64,000 nt of DNA, from positions 23,353 to 87,352 of the forward strand of contig JBBQFQ010000016.1 in NCBI GenBank assembly GCA_038322235.1, given 5' to 3'. Each line of letters begins with the position of its first letter. The stretch's first letter is position 1. A program made the translations under genes and the position numbers. The DNA is from SZAS-18 sp038322235. GTDB lineage: Bacteria; Verrucomicrobiota; Verrucomicrobiia; Chthoniobacterales; SZAS-18. Shown piece after piece: positions 51,361-60,056 of the stretch. The notes under the pieces are model-generated. The model searched no databases, was not told the origin of the DNA, and saw only the letters and a list, made by a program, of their open reading frames with translations.

Positions 51361-52284
51361 ATGATCCGGCTCCTCCTCATTCTCGCCGCCCTCCTCGCCT
51401 CGGTTTCTGGATCGACGCTGTCCGCTCAGCGCCAGCTTCCGTTCGAGACGGTCTTTAAGGGGCGCGATGTGTTTGACCGGCTCGTCGCCCGGGCGCAGCG
51501 GGAGAACTGGCGCGCCCTGCCGCTCGGGGACCGCACCGCCCGCGTCGCGCTCGCCATGGTCGGGACGCCGTTCCGCAACTACACCCTCGAGATCGACAAC
51601 TTCGTCGAGGCACCGTCCGTAAATTTCCTCGGCCAGGACTGCTGGACCACCTACGAGATCAGCCTCGGCTTCGCCCGCATGCTTCGGACGAAGGAAGCCG
51701 CCTGGACGCCCGAGGATCTCCTCCGGTGCATCGAGATGGAACGCTACCGCGGAGGGCGCTGCACGGGGGAATATCTCTCCCGCTTTCACTTCCTCGAGGA
51801 CCTTTTCGCCGACAACGAGCGCCGCGGCCTCCTGACGAACATGACGCGGCGTTTCCGCGGCGCGTCCGCCGAGCGCCTTCAACGGAACATCCGCGAGATG
51901 ACGGTCATGTGGCGCTCCTACCGCTACCTCGCCTCGAATCCCTCGCTCCGCCCGCAGATGGCGCAGATCGAAGCCCGCGTCTCGGGACTGCCGGTCTATC
52001 ATATCCGGAAGGAGCGCGCCTCTGCGATCGAGCCCGAGATCGAGAACGGCGACATCCTCGCCATCACGTGCCGTGACGCCGGCAGCTATACCTCGCACGT
52101 CGGCACCGCCTATCGGGACGAGGGTGGCACGCTCCGAATCATCCACGCCTCGGCACCCCGAAACTTCGGGCGCGTGGTGCTGGATTCGCGCCTCAGCGAT
52201 TACCTCGCCACCTACGGAAACCACTTTGGTGTCATCGTCGCCCGACCGCGCGAGGTGACCGGCCCGCGGGTCGCCGTCCAGTAA
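51361..52284 (+). CDS. Exported DUF1460 protein (N-acetylmuramoyl-L-alanine amidase-like)
   Basis: A 307-residue protein with a signal peptide (MIRLLLILAALLASVSGSTL). The DUF1460 domain, an NlpC/P60-like fold, has its probable nucleophile Cys94 in FLGQDCWTTYEISLG and a His in TSHVGTAYRDEGG near 240, followed by IIHAS. Family members cleave cell-wall or murein peptide fragments outside the cytoplasm. It is divergent from the GTPase operon (144 bases apart). A control region for both could lie between them. Confidence 0.88.
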   Translation: MIRLLLILAALLASVSGSTLSAQRQLPFETVFKGRDVFDRLVARAQRENWRALPLGDRTARVALAMVGTPFRNYTLEIDNFVEAPSVNFLGQDCWTTYEISLGFARMLRTKEAAWTPEDLLRCIEMERYRGGRCTGEYLSRFHFLEDLFADNERRGLLTNMTRRFRGASAERLQRNIREMTVMWRSYRYLASNPSLRPQMAQIEARVSGLPVYHIRKERASAIEPEIENGDILAITCRDAGSYTSHVGTAYRDEGGTLRIIHASAPRNFGRVVLDSRLSDYLATYGNHFGVIVARPREVTGPRVAVQ

Positions 52285-52448
52285 TCTCCTCGCCGCCCAC
52301 GGGATGCGGCGGACCGGGTCGCGCCGGGAGTCGAAAATGCCCTCGCGACGGGCCGCGTGCGCCGTGGGAATGTCTTGCCGCGACCCCGCGAACGAAGCCA
52401 TGGTCCCGCTGCCGCCCGGAGTCCGTCGTGGGCCCGGCGGTGCGTTTC

Positions 52449-54086
52449 ATGTCGTCATTTCCGCTGACACCGCCGACGGGAACGCCGCTTTCTCCGGGCG
52501 CCGATCAATCCGGCGCATCGCGCGTCGAGCAGCGGATGACCGCGCTGCTCGAGCATTCGCTCGATCTCATCGCGATCCTCGACCCGAACCGCGTGTTCCG
52601 CTTCACGAGTCCGTCTTTCCGGAATGTGCTCGGCTATGACGCGGGCGAACTCGCGGGCCAGGACGCCGTGGAGTTTGTCCATCCAGACGATGCCCAGCAG
52701 GCAGCGGCCGTGCTGCAGGAACCGACGGGCGGCCGACCGCCCGCGCCCACCTCGCTGCGGTTGCGCCACCGCGATGGCACCTGGCGCTGGCTCCGTTGTC
52801 TCGCCACCAACCGCGTCAATGATCCCGGGATCGGCGGCATCATTCTCAATGCCCATGACATCACCGAGGAACGCCACGCGCTCGCGGCTGCCGCCGAAAG
52901 CGAGCGCCGCTTCCGGGCCGTGGCGGACTCTGCGCCGGTACTGATCTGGATGGCGGAGCCGGACGGACGCACCACTTACTTCAACCGCCGCTGGCTCGAT
53001 TTCACGGGCGCCTCGGTCTCACAGCACCTCGGTTCCGGCTGGCTCCACGCGGTCTACCCGGCCGATGTCGCCCGCTGCCTGCAGCTGTTGCACGAGCAAT
53101 TGAAACGGCGGGAGCCCTTCCGCTTCGAGTTCCGGCTCCGGCACATCGAAGGAGAATTCCGTCTGATCGAGAGTCACGTGGCGCCTCGTTTCGCCGCCGA
53201 CGGCCGGTATCTCGGGTTCACGGCGGCCGGAATCGATGCGACCGATCGCGCGCGGGCGGTCGCCGTGGCGCGCGATGCCTCCGAGCGCCTGGCGCTCGCC
53301 CTCGAGGCGGGGAAGCTCGGCACCTGGGATTGGGACATGCTCACCGGTCAAATCACGTGGTCGGCGCAACACTATCTCCTCTTCGGGCTCACGCCTGCCA
53401 TGACATCGGTGACGTACGAGACGTGGTCCAGCGCCACCCACCCGGAGGATCGAGCGGGGGCGGTCGCGACGCTTGAGCGTTGCGTTCGCGAAGCGTCCCC
53501 CTACCACTCGAACTATCGGATCGTCTGGCCGGATGGCTCCGTGCACTGGATCGAGGGACGCGGGTATTTTCTCCCCGGTCTCGATGGCCGTCCGGTGCGG
53601 ATGCACGGCATGGTAATGAACATCGACGAGCGTCACGCCGCCGAGGAAGAGCAGGAGCGTTCCGCGCGTCTGGAGTCGCTCGGGCTCGTCGCGGGTGGAC
53701 TCGCCCATGACTTCAACAACTACCTCGCCAGCATCGGCGTCAGCCTCGATCTCGCGCGGCTCGACACTTCCGTTTCGGCCGAAGTCTCCAGCTATCTGAG
53801 CGAAGCTCTGAAGGTCGTCTCCGCCGCCCAGCAGCTCACGCGGCAGCTGCTCACCTTCGCGAAGGGCGACACCCTGCGGAAGAGTGCGGTCGACCTGCGC
53901 GAACTCTTGATCGAGACGGCCGGCTTCGCGCTCCGCGGATCGCCCGTCGCGCTGGATCTTCAGCTGGCGCCCGATCTCTGGCAGGTCGACGCCGATCAGG
54001 GGCAGATCCGGCAGGTCGCGAGTAATCTCGTGATGAACGCCCGGCAGGCGCTCGACCGTGGGCCTGGTCGTCATCGAAGCCTTTAA
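52449..54086 (+). CDS. PAS-domain hybrid histidine kinase, N-terminal part (frame broken)
   Basis: Three PAS domains are seen: about 30-145 (ALLEHSLDLIAILDPNRVFR), 150-275 (RRFRAVADSAPVLIWMAEPD) and 285-400 (RLALALEAGKLGTWDWDMLT). The phospho-acceptor is His420 in GGLAHDFNNYLASIG. The start of the ATPase domain has NLVMNARQALD, after which the frame ends at 54086 with a non-homologous tail. The rest of the kinase continues in another frame from 54058. A single-base indel around 54045-54070 would restore one protein. ATG 52449 was chosen for the start. The PAS repeats suggest sensing of redox, light or small ligands. Confidence 0.85.
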   Translation: MSSFPLTPPTGTPLSPGADQSGASRVEQRMTALLEHSLDLIAILDPNRVFRFTSPSFRNVLGYDAGELAGQDAVEFVHPDDAQQAAAVLQEPTGGRPPAPTSLRLRHRDGTWRWLRCLATNRVNDPGIGGIILNAHDITEERHALAAAAESERRFRAVADSAPVLIWMAEPDGRTTYFNRRWLDFTGASVSQHLGSGWLHAVYPADVARCLQLLHEQLKRREPFRFEFRLRHIEGEFRLIESHVAPRFAADGRYLGFTAAGIDATDRARAVAVARDASERLALALEAGKLGTWDWDMLTGQITWSAQHYLLFGLTPAMTSVTYETWSSATHPEDRAGAVATLERCVREASPYHSNYRIVWPDGSVHWIEGRGYFLPGLDGRPVRMHGMVMNIDERHAAEEEQERSARLESLGLVAGGLAHDFNNYLASIGVSLDLARLDTSVSAEVSSYLSEALKVVSAAQQLTRQLLTFAKGDTLRKSAVDLRELLIETAGFALRGSPVALDLQLAPDLWQVDADQGQIRQVASNLVMNARQALDRGPGRHRSL

Positions 54087-54855
54087 CGAAGAAGTCCCGG
54101 CCGGGGAGGTCACCGGACCGCCGCCGGGGCGGTACGTTCGGTTTCGGGTCACGGACAACGGTCCCGGCATTCCCATGGAACATCGGGCGCGGCTGTTCGA
54201 TCCCTACTTCACCACGAAAAAGAACGGCTCGGGCCTCGGGCTCGCGACGTCGCACTCCATCGTCAAACGGCACGGCGGCCAGATCACGTTTCAGACCGAA
54301 CTCGGCCGGGGGACGACCTTCGACGTGCTGCTCCCCGCCGCGAGCCCCACGACGCCCGAGATTCTCGCGGCGGAGCCGAGCATGATCCAGGGGCACGGCC
54401 GCGTCCTGATGATGGATGACAACGAGAGCCTGCTTCTTTTCGTGGCGCGCGTCCTCGGGCGCTGCGGCTACGATGTGGAGGTCGCGCGCGATGCCGCGGC
54501 CTGCGAGACTGCCTTCGACACCGCCCTCCGGGACGGGCGGCGCTTCGATGCGGTGATCCTCGATCTCACGCTTCCGGGAGGTCCGGGCGGCCTCGATGTC
54601 CTTCCGCGCCTGCGCGCGAGAGACGCCCTCGTGCCCATCATTGCGACGACCGGCTACGTGGAGATCGAGACGGGCGCGGCGCTGGAAGAGCGCGGCTTTG
54701 CCGCCACGCTGCCCAAGCCATTCAAGACGCAGGACCTCACCCGAATCCTCCACTCCCTCCTGGAGTCGAAGAGGCGTCCGTCAGGAACCGCCGCGGAGCG
54801 CGAAAACCACGTAGCCGGCGCCGGCGAGCGCGATCAGCGCCGAGCCCCAGCGTAG
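54058..54855 (+). CDS. Hybrid histidine kinase, C-terminal part: ATPase and receiver domain (frame broken)
   Basis: This continues the preceding gene in a shifted frame. It has FRVTDNGPGIPMEHRARLFD (G1), NGSGLGLATSHSIVKRHGG (G2), and then a receiver domain: VLMMDDNESLLLFVARVLGR with two acidic residues, AVILDLTLPGGPGG with the phospho-Asp, IIATTGYV and LPKPFKTQDL with the conserved Lys. The last 28 residues run antisense over the 3' end of the HupE/UreJ gene (75-base overlap) and may be an artefact of an extended stop. The joined protein would be about 800 residues with sensor, kinase and receiver parts. Confidence 0.85.
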   Translation: MGLVVIEAFNEEVPAGEVTGPPPGRYVRFRVTDNGPGIPMEHRARLFDPYFTTKKNGSGLGLATSHSIVKRHGGQITFQTELGRGTTFDVLLPAASPTTPEILAAEPSMIQGHGRVLMMDDNESLLLFVARVLGRCGYDVEVARDAAACETAFDTALRDGRRFDAVILDLTLPGGPGGLDVLPRLRARDALVPIIATTGYVEIETGAALEERGFAATLPKPFKTQDLTRILHSLLESKRRPSGTAAERENHVAGAGERDQRRAPA

Positions 54856-55971
54856 CGCGCCGAGTCGCCACGGCTCGCCCCCGAAGCGGCGCGCCAGGAG
54901 GACGAGGGCAAAGACCGGCAGGACGACACATTGGTGTCCGGCTTCGACCCCCACGCTGAAAGCCGCGAGGGCCGAGGCGAGGGCTGTCCCGGGCAGTTCC
55001 GCCATGGCCTCGAGCAATCCGCCCGCGAAGCCGAGCCCGTGGAACAGCCCGAATCCAAAGGCCGCCGCGAGGCGCGCCCAGCCGCGCGTGCGGCGGGGGA
55101 GAAAGAAGTTGTGGAGGGCGATGAATACGATGCTCAGCGCGATCATCGGCTCGACCACCCGCGAAGGCAGCCGTACGAGATCGAGCACGGAGAGCACGAG
55201 CGTGAGCGTGTGTGCGGCGGTGAAGACGCTCACCACCTTGAAGAGGTCCCACCACGTGAGCGCCGCGAGGGCGAGGGCCGTGATGAAGAGCAGGTGGTCA
55301 TAGCCGGTCAGGATGTGCCAGACCCCGTGGCGGAAAAATTCGCTCCAGACGTCGGCCTGACTGATGACCGCGGGCGCCTTCGGATCCGCGCCCGCGGCCG
55401 GGGAGGCGGTGAGGTCAAACTCCTGCGGCTGCTTCGACTCGAGCAGGAGTCCGTCCCGCGGGGTCGCGCCCGGGAGCGCGACGCGCAGGACGTAACTCGC
55501 CGTCCACGGATTGCCCGGCGCGTAAAGAATTTCGCTCAACGCGTCCTGCTCGATCCGCAGCCGCTTCGCGCCGGAGGGCAACGCAAACTCGAACCGATAG
55601 ACCGCGCGCTCGCCCGGCCCGTCCGCCGCGGCGTCCGCGCCCGTCTTCGCCGGCGGCACTCCGGAAACGAGGACGCCAGACAGCGCCTCGCCGTCGGCTG
55701 TGAGCCGCACGTGACGGAGGAGATAGGTCCCATAGGCCCGCCAGACCTCGTCGAGCGTGGCGACCTCCGGCGCACCCTGACCCAGGGTCACCCCGGTGAA
55801 CACTTCCTCGGCCGAAACGCGGGCGACCAGTTCCACCCGCTGTTCCGCGATCGCCAATTCCATCCGACCCTGCGCGGCCGGATGCGCGTGGGTGGACGCG
55901 GCAGGCAGAAGCAGAGCGGCGGCCACCACCACGCGAGACCGCAGCCAACGGCAGGTATTAGCGATGCACAT
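54781..55971 (-). CDS. HupE/UreJ-family membrane protein
   Basis: A 396-residue protein. A signal peptide (LRSRVVVAAALLLPAASTHA) precedes a periplasmic part of about 190 residues, then a HupE/UreJ-type membrane domain: FRHGVWHILTGYDHLLFITA with His-rich motif, FTAAHTLTLVLSVLDLVRLP, VEPMIALSIVFIALHNFFLP and FGLFHGLGFAGGL. Known relatives are nickel or cobalt importers; the metal here is unknown. ATG 55971 overlaps the upstream TPR gene end by 14 bases, so they are co-translated. The 3' end overlaps the convergent kinase by 75 bases. Confidence 0.85.
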   Translation of the reverse strand: MCIANTCRWLRSRVVVAAALLLPAASTHAHPAAQGRMELAIAEQRVELVARVSAEEVFTGVTLGQGAPEVATLDEVWRAYGTYLLRHVRLTADGEALSGVLVSGVPPAKTGADAAADGPGERAVYRFEFALPSGAKRLRIEQDALSEILYAPGNPWTASYVLRVALPGATPRDGLLLESKQPQEFDLTASPAAGADPKAPAVISQADVWSEFFRHGVWHILTGYDHLLFITALALAALTWWDLFKVVSVFTAAHTLTLVLSVLDLVRLPSRVVEPMIALSIVFIALHNFFLPRRTRGWARLAAAFGFGLFHGLGFAGGLLEAMAELPGTALASALAAFSVGVEAGHQCVVLPVFALVLLARRFGGEPWRLGALRWGSALIALAGAGYVVFALRGGS

Positions 55972-57205
55972 GAAAATCTCCCACCGCGGGATCCAGCTCC
56001 TGGGCGCGGCGGAGTAGCGCCTGCGCTCGGGGGACATCGCCGGCCCGCATCAGAATGAAGCCCGCGTGATAGAGCAGATGCGGGTCCGCGCCCGCCTCGC
56101 CGCCGCTCGCGAGGGCCTCCCGCATCGCCGCCGCCGCGGGCTCGAACTGGCCGGCTCGATAAAGCGCCCACGCAAGCCCGTCGAGGGACGCGGGCGTCCG
56201 ACGCAGCTCCAGGTCATGTCGCGCCCATTTCTCCGCTTCCGCGGGATTAGGGCGCGTGTCGCTGTAGAACGACGCGAGCTGATGCGCGAAAAACCCTTCG
56301 CCCGCTTCGGTGCTCGCCAAATAACGCGCCTCCGCTTCGTCGAGCCACCGCTTCGCTTCCTCGGGCCGTTTTGCCGCCACGAGGACATCGCCGAGCGCCT
56401 GGCGCAGGATCGGGCTCGCGCTCTTCGCGATCGCCCGCTGGAAAAAATCGACCGCGTCGTCCCAGCGACCGGCCGCCGCGCGCAGCTCACCCAGATGATC
56501 GAGCGCCAGCCAGCCCGCGGGATCGGCCGCCAGCGCCTCCTGATAGTCGCGCTCCGCCGCGTCCCGATCGCCGCGCAGAAACGCATACGCTCCGCGCTGC
56601 ACGAGCGCCCATGCGATCCAGAAAGGCGCGGGCGGTTGCGTGTCGCGCGCAAACGCCACCGCCCCAGAATAATGATGGCTGGCCGTGGCCTGATCGCCCC
56701 GGGCCCGCGCGAGGCGCGCCATGCGCGCGTGCCAGCCGAGAGATTCTCCGGACTCCTTCAACAGGGTCGCGAAGTGCTCCGCCGCCAGATCCAGCTCCCC
56801 GAGCTCGAGGCATGCGTCGCCGCTCAGTTCGTGGTACCGCACGAGCGCGGGTTTCACCCGGTGGACTTCCTCCGCGTCCGTCTTTGCCTCGCGAAAGCGA
56901 TGGCGGGCGAGGTGCACGACCGAACGGGCCACGAGGCCACCCGGATTCGCGTTTCCAGGGACGGCGGAGAGCGATTGGTCGGCAGCCCGCACGGCGACGG
57001 CCAGCCACGCTTCATCGCCGGTCTGCCGGGCGAATTGCGCCGCTTCCTCCGCGAGCCGGTTCTGGGCGAGGATATCGTCGGGATCAGCCTTCGTCCGCTC
57101 CTGCAAAAACTTGATCGTCGCCGACGGCGGTGTCCCCGCCGCCTGGACATCGAGCAGCGCCAGCCCGCCGCCGAAAACGAGGAGGAGACTTCGGAGGACG
57201 CGCAT
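55958..57205 (-). CDS. Exported TPR-repeat protein
   Basis: A 415-residue protein with a signal peptide (MRVLRSLLLVFGGGLALLDV). The rest is a run of tetratricopeptide helices: AQNRLAEEAAQFARQTGDEA, LSGDACLELGELDLAAEHFA, WALVQRGAYAFLRGDRDAAE, YQEALAADPAGWLALDHLGE and YRAGQFEPAAAAMREALASG, ending with FILMRAGDVPRAQALLRRAQ. It probably scaffolds protein partners in the periplasm. It overlaps the HupE/UreJ gene, a pairing also seen with DUF4331 proteins elsewhere as I recall. ATG 57205 was chosen over an upstream TTG at 57214. Confidence 0.9.
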   Translation of the reverse strand: MRVLRSLLLVFGGGLALLDVQAAGTPPSATIKFLQERTKADPDDILAQNRLAEEAAQFARQTGDEAWLAVAVRAADQSLSAVPGNANPGGLVARSVVHLARHRFREAKTDAEEVHRVKPALVRYHELSGDACLELGELDLAAEHFATLLKESGESLGWHARMARLARARGDQATASHHYSGAVAFARDTQPPAPFWIAWALVQRGAYAFLRGDRDAAERDYQEALAADPAGWLALDHLGELRAAAGRWDDAVDFFQRAIAKSASPILRQALGDVLVAAKRPEEAKRWLDEAEARYLASTEAGEGFFAHQLASFYSDTRPNPAEAEKWARHDLELRRTPASLDGLAWALYRAGQFEPAAAAMREALASGGEAGADPHLLYHAGFILMRAGDVPRAQALLRRAQELDPAVGDFHVHR

Positions 57206-57214
57206 GCCCCGCAA

Positions 57215-58012
57215 CTAACGCGGCGTGCGAAACCAGCGCAAGGCGTCAGCCACATGCTTCGCGTTCACGACGTGCTCCCCGTCGAATGCTTCGAGCCGCG
57301 AGCGGCGGAAGCCGCCTTTCTGCATCGACGCGAAAACCCGGGCGTGATCGAGCGGGGTGGCGATCTTGTCCGCCGTGCCGCTGCTGAGAAAGATGGGGAC
57401 GTCGAGCATCGCCGGGCCGGGCCGGTACGCGTTGTAGCTTTCGGTCAGCCGATCGACATTGACCCCCGTCAGGAAAAGCCCGCAGAGCGGCGCGTAGCCC
57501 CCCTTTACGAGCATGGGAGCGAGATAGGCCGTGCGCTTCGCCCCGCCGGAGTAGCCGGCCATCGCCACGGGCCAGCGCGACCACTGCGGCCAGTCCTTGC
57601 GGATCGCTTCGATCGCCCCCGCCAAAAACGCGAGACGCCACTGGGTGGAATCCACGCGTGGCTTGACCGGCGAATCGCTCGCCAGCATCACCCAGCCCTC
57701 CCCCACGGCCGCCGAGCGGTAGTAACCCAAATCCATCGGGCTGGTGTGGTCGAAGTCGCTCGTCGAGGTCACGATCAGGACGGGCCACGCCCGCGACGGA
57801 TCAAACCGGGCCGGAAATACGAGAACCGCGTTGCCGGTCTCGACCCGCGGATTCCCTCCCTCCATCGCGAGCTTCTGCAGTTCAGCGCTGAGCGGAAACG
57901 TGATCTTCACCCGACCGCCCGGCCCGACCGGCTGGCCGAGCAGCGTGGCTCCGGCCGCGGCCGGAATGATTCCGAGCAGAAACGTCAGCGCGACGACGAG
58001 GGCGGTTCGCAT
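57215..58012 (-). CDS. Exported alpha/beta-hydrolase
   Basis: A 265-residue protein with a signal peptide (MRTALVVALTFLLGIIPAAA). The nucleophile elbow is GYSGGAK (Ser155), the acid is probably in SGTADKIATPLDHA, and the His in DGEHVVNAKHVADAL. It resembles the PHB depolymerase/peptidase S9-like esterases. Its start overlaps the end of trmD by 28 bases, so it is likely in the same mRNA, while its function is unrelated. The 3' end is 9 bases from the TPR gene. Confidence 0.82.
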   Translation of the reverse strand: MRTALVVALTFLLGIIPAAAGATLLGQPVGPGGRVKITFPLSAELQKLAMEGGNPRVETGNAVLVFPARFDPSRAWPVLIVTSTSDFDHTSPMDLGYYRSAAVGEGWVMLASDSPVKPRVDSTQWRLAFLAGAIEAIRKDWPQWSRWPVAMAGYSGGAKRTAYLAPMLVKGGYAPLCGLFLTGVNVDRLTESYNAYRPGPAMLDVPIFLSSGTADKIATPLDHARVFASMQKGGFRRSRLEAFDGEHVVNAKHVADALRWFRTPR

Positions 58013-58686
58013 CCGCGCAGTAAATCAGGCCGGTTGCGCCTCGTCCGCTCCCGCGCCTCGACCTCGCGCCATTTCGCAATTGCGGCATGGTTGCCGGAGA
58101 GCAGGACCTCGGGCACCCGCAGGCCGCGGAACTCCGCCGGGCGCGTGTAGTGCGGCGCTTCGAGCAGACCGGCACCGCTGAAGCTCTCCTGCACAGCGGA
58201 ATTTTCGTCGCCGAGCACGCCTGGAATGAGCCGGATGACGGCGTCCGCCACGACCGCGGCCGCGATGGCGCCATTTGTCAGCACGTAGTCGCCGATGCTG
58301 ATCTCGTCATCGACGAGGGCATCGACAACGCGATGGTCCACGCCCTCGTAGTGACCGCAGATCAGCACCAGGTGAGACTCCAGCGCGAGACGCGCGGCGA
58401 CGCCCTGCCCGAAAACGGCACCCTGCGGCGTCATCAAGATGACGCGCGATCCCGGCCGGCGGAGCTGGTCCACGGCGGCGAAGATCGGCTCCGGTTTCAT
58501 CACCATCCCCTGGCCGCCTCCGAACGGCATGTCGTCGGTGTTCTTGTGCTTCGAAGTCGCCCAATCGCGCAAATTGTGAATCCGCACCTGCACGAGGCCC
58601 GCTTCCTGGGCGCGCTTCATCATGCTCGCCTGGAGCGGACCCTCGCAGATGGAGGGGAAAAGCGTGAGAATCTCGATCTCGAGCAT
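57985..58686 (-). CDS. trmD: tRNA (guanine-37-N1)-methyltransferase
   Basis: A 233-residue SPOUT methyltransferase that makes m1G37 in tRNA to prevent frameshifting. It has the typical ILTLFPSICEGPLQASMMKR start, DDMPFGGGQGMVMKPEPIF, LICGHYEGVDHRVVDALVDD, EISIGDYVLTNGAIAA (the knotted SAM site) and LLSGNHAAIAKW. Usual partners rpsP and rimM are absent. The stop of mobA and the start of trmD share one base (TGATG). Confidence 0.96.
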   Translation of the reverse strand: MLEIEILTLFPSICEGPLQASMMKRAQEAGLVQVRIHNLRDWATSKHKNTDDMPFGGGQGMVMKPEPIFAAVDQLRRPGSRVILMTPQGAVFGQGVAARLALESHLVLICGHYEGVDHRVVDALVDDEISIGDYVLTNGAIAAAVVADAVIRLIPGVLGDENSAVQESFSGAGLLEAPHYTRPAEFRGLRVPEVLLSGNHAAIAKWREVEARERTRRNRPDLLRGCEPPSSSR

Positions 58687-59318
58687 CAGGTGATGGCCAC
58701 CGGCGCGGCGGGCTGGATCTGCGCGAGATCCTGCGGGGTGTTGACGTTTCGATACTGCCGGCGACGGGCTGGGGCGATCTCAAGACCCCGAACGAGGCCG
58801 GATTCCACGCACTCGCGAACGAAGGCCTGCATCGACCAGTCCTGCCGGGCCAGCCGCGCGGCCGCGAGGGGCGCCACGGCGGCGGGGTAAAGCGCCGCGA
58901 GCGGCTCGAAGAATTCGCGGCCGCCTTCGCGCACGAACGGAACCACCCCGCAGCAGGTCGTCGCAACGGGAAAGAGAGAGCGCAATCCCGCCGGATCCAT
59001 GAGCGGCATGTCGATCGCCAGCGCGAGCACGGGCCGGCCGGCCGCCACCCGCAGCGCCGTCGCGAGCCCGGCCAGCGGCCCCCGGTTCGGCTCGTCGTCG
59101 GGCACGCAGGGGAACTCGGGCGGGAAATCGGCGCGGGCCGGGCCGATCAAGATGGTCCGTTCCGCTCCCGCGGCGTGAAGCGTCGCCCGCTGGCGCTGCC
59201 ACATGGGTTCGCCCTCGTGGAGCAGGAGAGCCTTGTCCGCCCCCATCCGGCGCGATGCCCCGCCCCCGATGATCGCGCCCACGAAGGCAAACGGCGGGAA
59301 ATCAGAATTTTGGTCCAC
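58686..59318 (-). CDS. mobA: Molybdenum cofactor guanylyltransferase
   Basis: A 210-residue protein that adds GMP to molybdopterin. The N-terminal loop is GAIIGGGASRRMGADKALLL (a slightly altered LAGGxSxRMGxDK). The acidic site is LALAIDMPLMDP, followed by the C-terminal NVNTPQDL. GTG 59318 was chosen (a GTG at 59321 is adjacent). An upstream in-frame stretch to 60185 runs antisense through another gene and is not real. It precedes trmD with a one-base overlap. No other moa/mob genes are here. Confidence 0.9.
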   Translation of the reverse strand: MDQNSDFPPFAFVGAIIGGGASRRMGADKALLLHEGEPMWQRQRATLHAAGAERTILIGPARADFPPEFPCVPDDEPNRGPLAGLATALRVAAGRPVLALAIDMPLMDPAGLRSLFPVATTCCGVVPFVREGGREFFEPLAALYPAAVAPLAAARLARQDWSMQAFVRECVESGLVRGLEIAPARRRQYRNVNTPQDLAQIQPAAPVAIT

Positions 59319-59366
59319 CACAGCGCAGAGTTTACAGAGGCCGCCAGGATTGTGTAGCAACGATGC

Positions 59367-60056
59367 ATGCGATTCCCCCTCCTCAGCTTCTTCGCCCTCG
59401 TCGTCGTCACCTTGCCGGTCCTTGCGCAGAACGATGGCGTCGCGACCGCCCGCTCGATCACGGGGGAATGGCGGATCGCCTCCGGCCGAAATCCCGGATC
59501 GAAAACGGACAACTACCGCGGGACGGTCCGCATCGCCGCGAAAGACAACTCGGTCATCGCGATGACTTGGGCCATTTCCGGAGCGACGGGCTATGCCGGA
59601 ATCGGATTCACGAATGGTAAAATCCTCGCCGCCGGCTATACCGCCAACTCGCCATTTGGTGTGGCCATTTACGATTCCAAGCCCAATGGCGAATTCGTCG
59701 GCGCCTGGACAGGGTCGATGACGAAGGGCGAAATCGGCTACGAGACGATCCAATCCACCGGTCCGGGCACCGGCATCTTCAAGATCACGAAGGGCGTCGA
59801 GGCGAACGGACAAAACTACACTGGCACTGTCTCCATGGAGAAGCAGGGAGACACCTACAAGATGGTCTGGAAGGTCGGCACCGCCACCTACACCGGCGTG
59901 GGCATCCGGGTGGGCGATTCCCTTATCGCCGGCTGGACCACCGGTAAGGACGTCGGGGTCGTGTTTTACGAGTTGAACGCCGCACGCACCGTGATGGAAG
60001 GTCAGTGGACGGGACTCGGTGCCACCAAACTTGGCACGGAGCGCCTCGAACGATAA
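59367..60056 (+). CDS. Exported protein with an internal beta-repeat duplication
   Basis: A 229-residue secreted protein; signal MRFPLLSFFALVVVTLPVLA. The mature part holds two copies of a beta-rich unit. Copy 1 (about 50-115) has YRGTVRIAAKDNSVIAMTW, GYAGIGFTNGKILAAGY and FVGAWTG. Copy 2 (about 151-216) has YTGTVSMEKQGDTYKMVW, YTGVGIRVGDSLIAGW and MEGQWTG. A leading GEWRIASG at 33 fits the closing strand, so the unit may form a closed beta barrel or clam-shell. Function unknown. It is divergent from mobA. Confidence 0.75.
   Translation: MRFPLLSFFALVVVTLPVLAQNDGVATARSITGEWRIASGRNPGSKTDNYRGTVRIAAKDNSVIAMTWAISGATGYAGIGFTNGKILAAGYTANSPFGVAIYDSKPNGEFVGAWTGSMTKGEIGYETIQSTGPGTGIFKITKGVEANGQNYTGTVSMEKQGDTYKMVWKVGTATYTGVGIRVGDSLIAGWTTGKDVGVVFYELNAARTVMEGQWTGLGATKLGTERLER

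Noticed and set aside
56066..58150. 694-codon open frame on the plus strand
   Set aside because: It is antisense to the TPR protein, alpha/beta hydrolase and trmD; Arg-rich with no domain.
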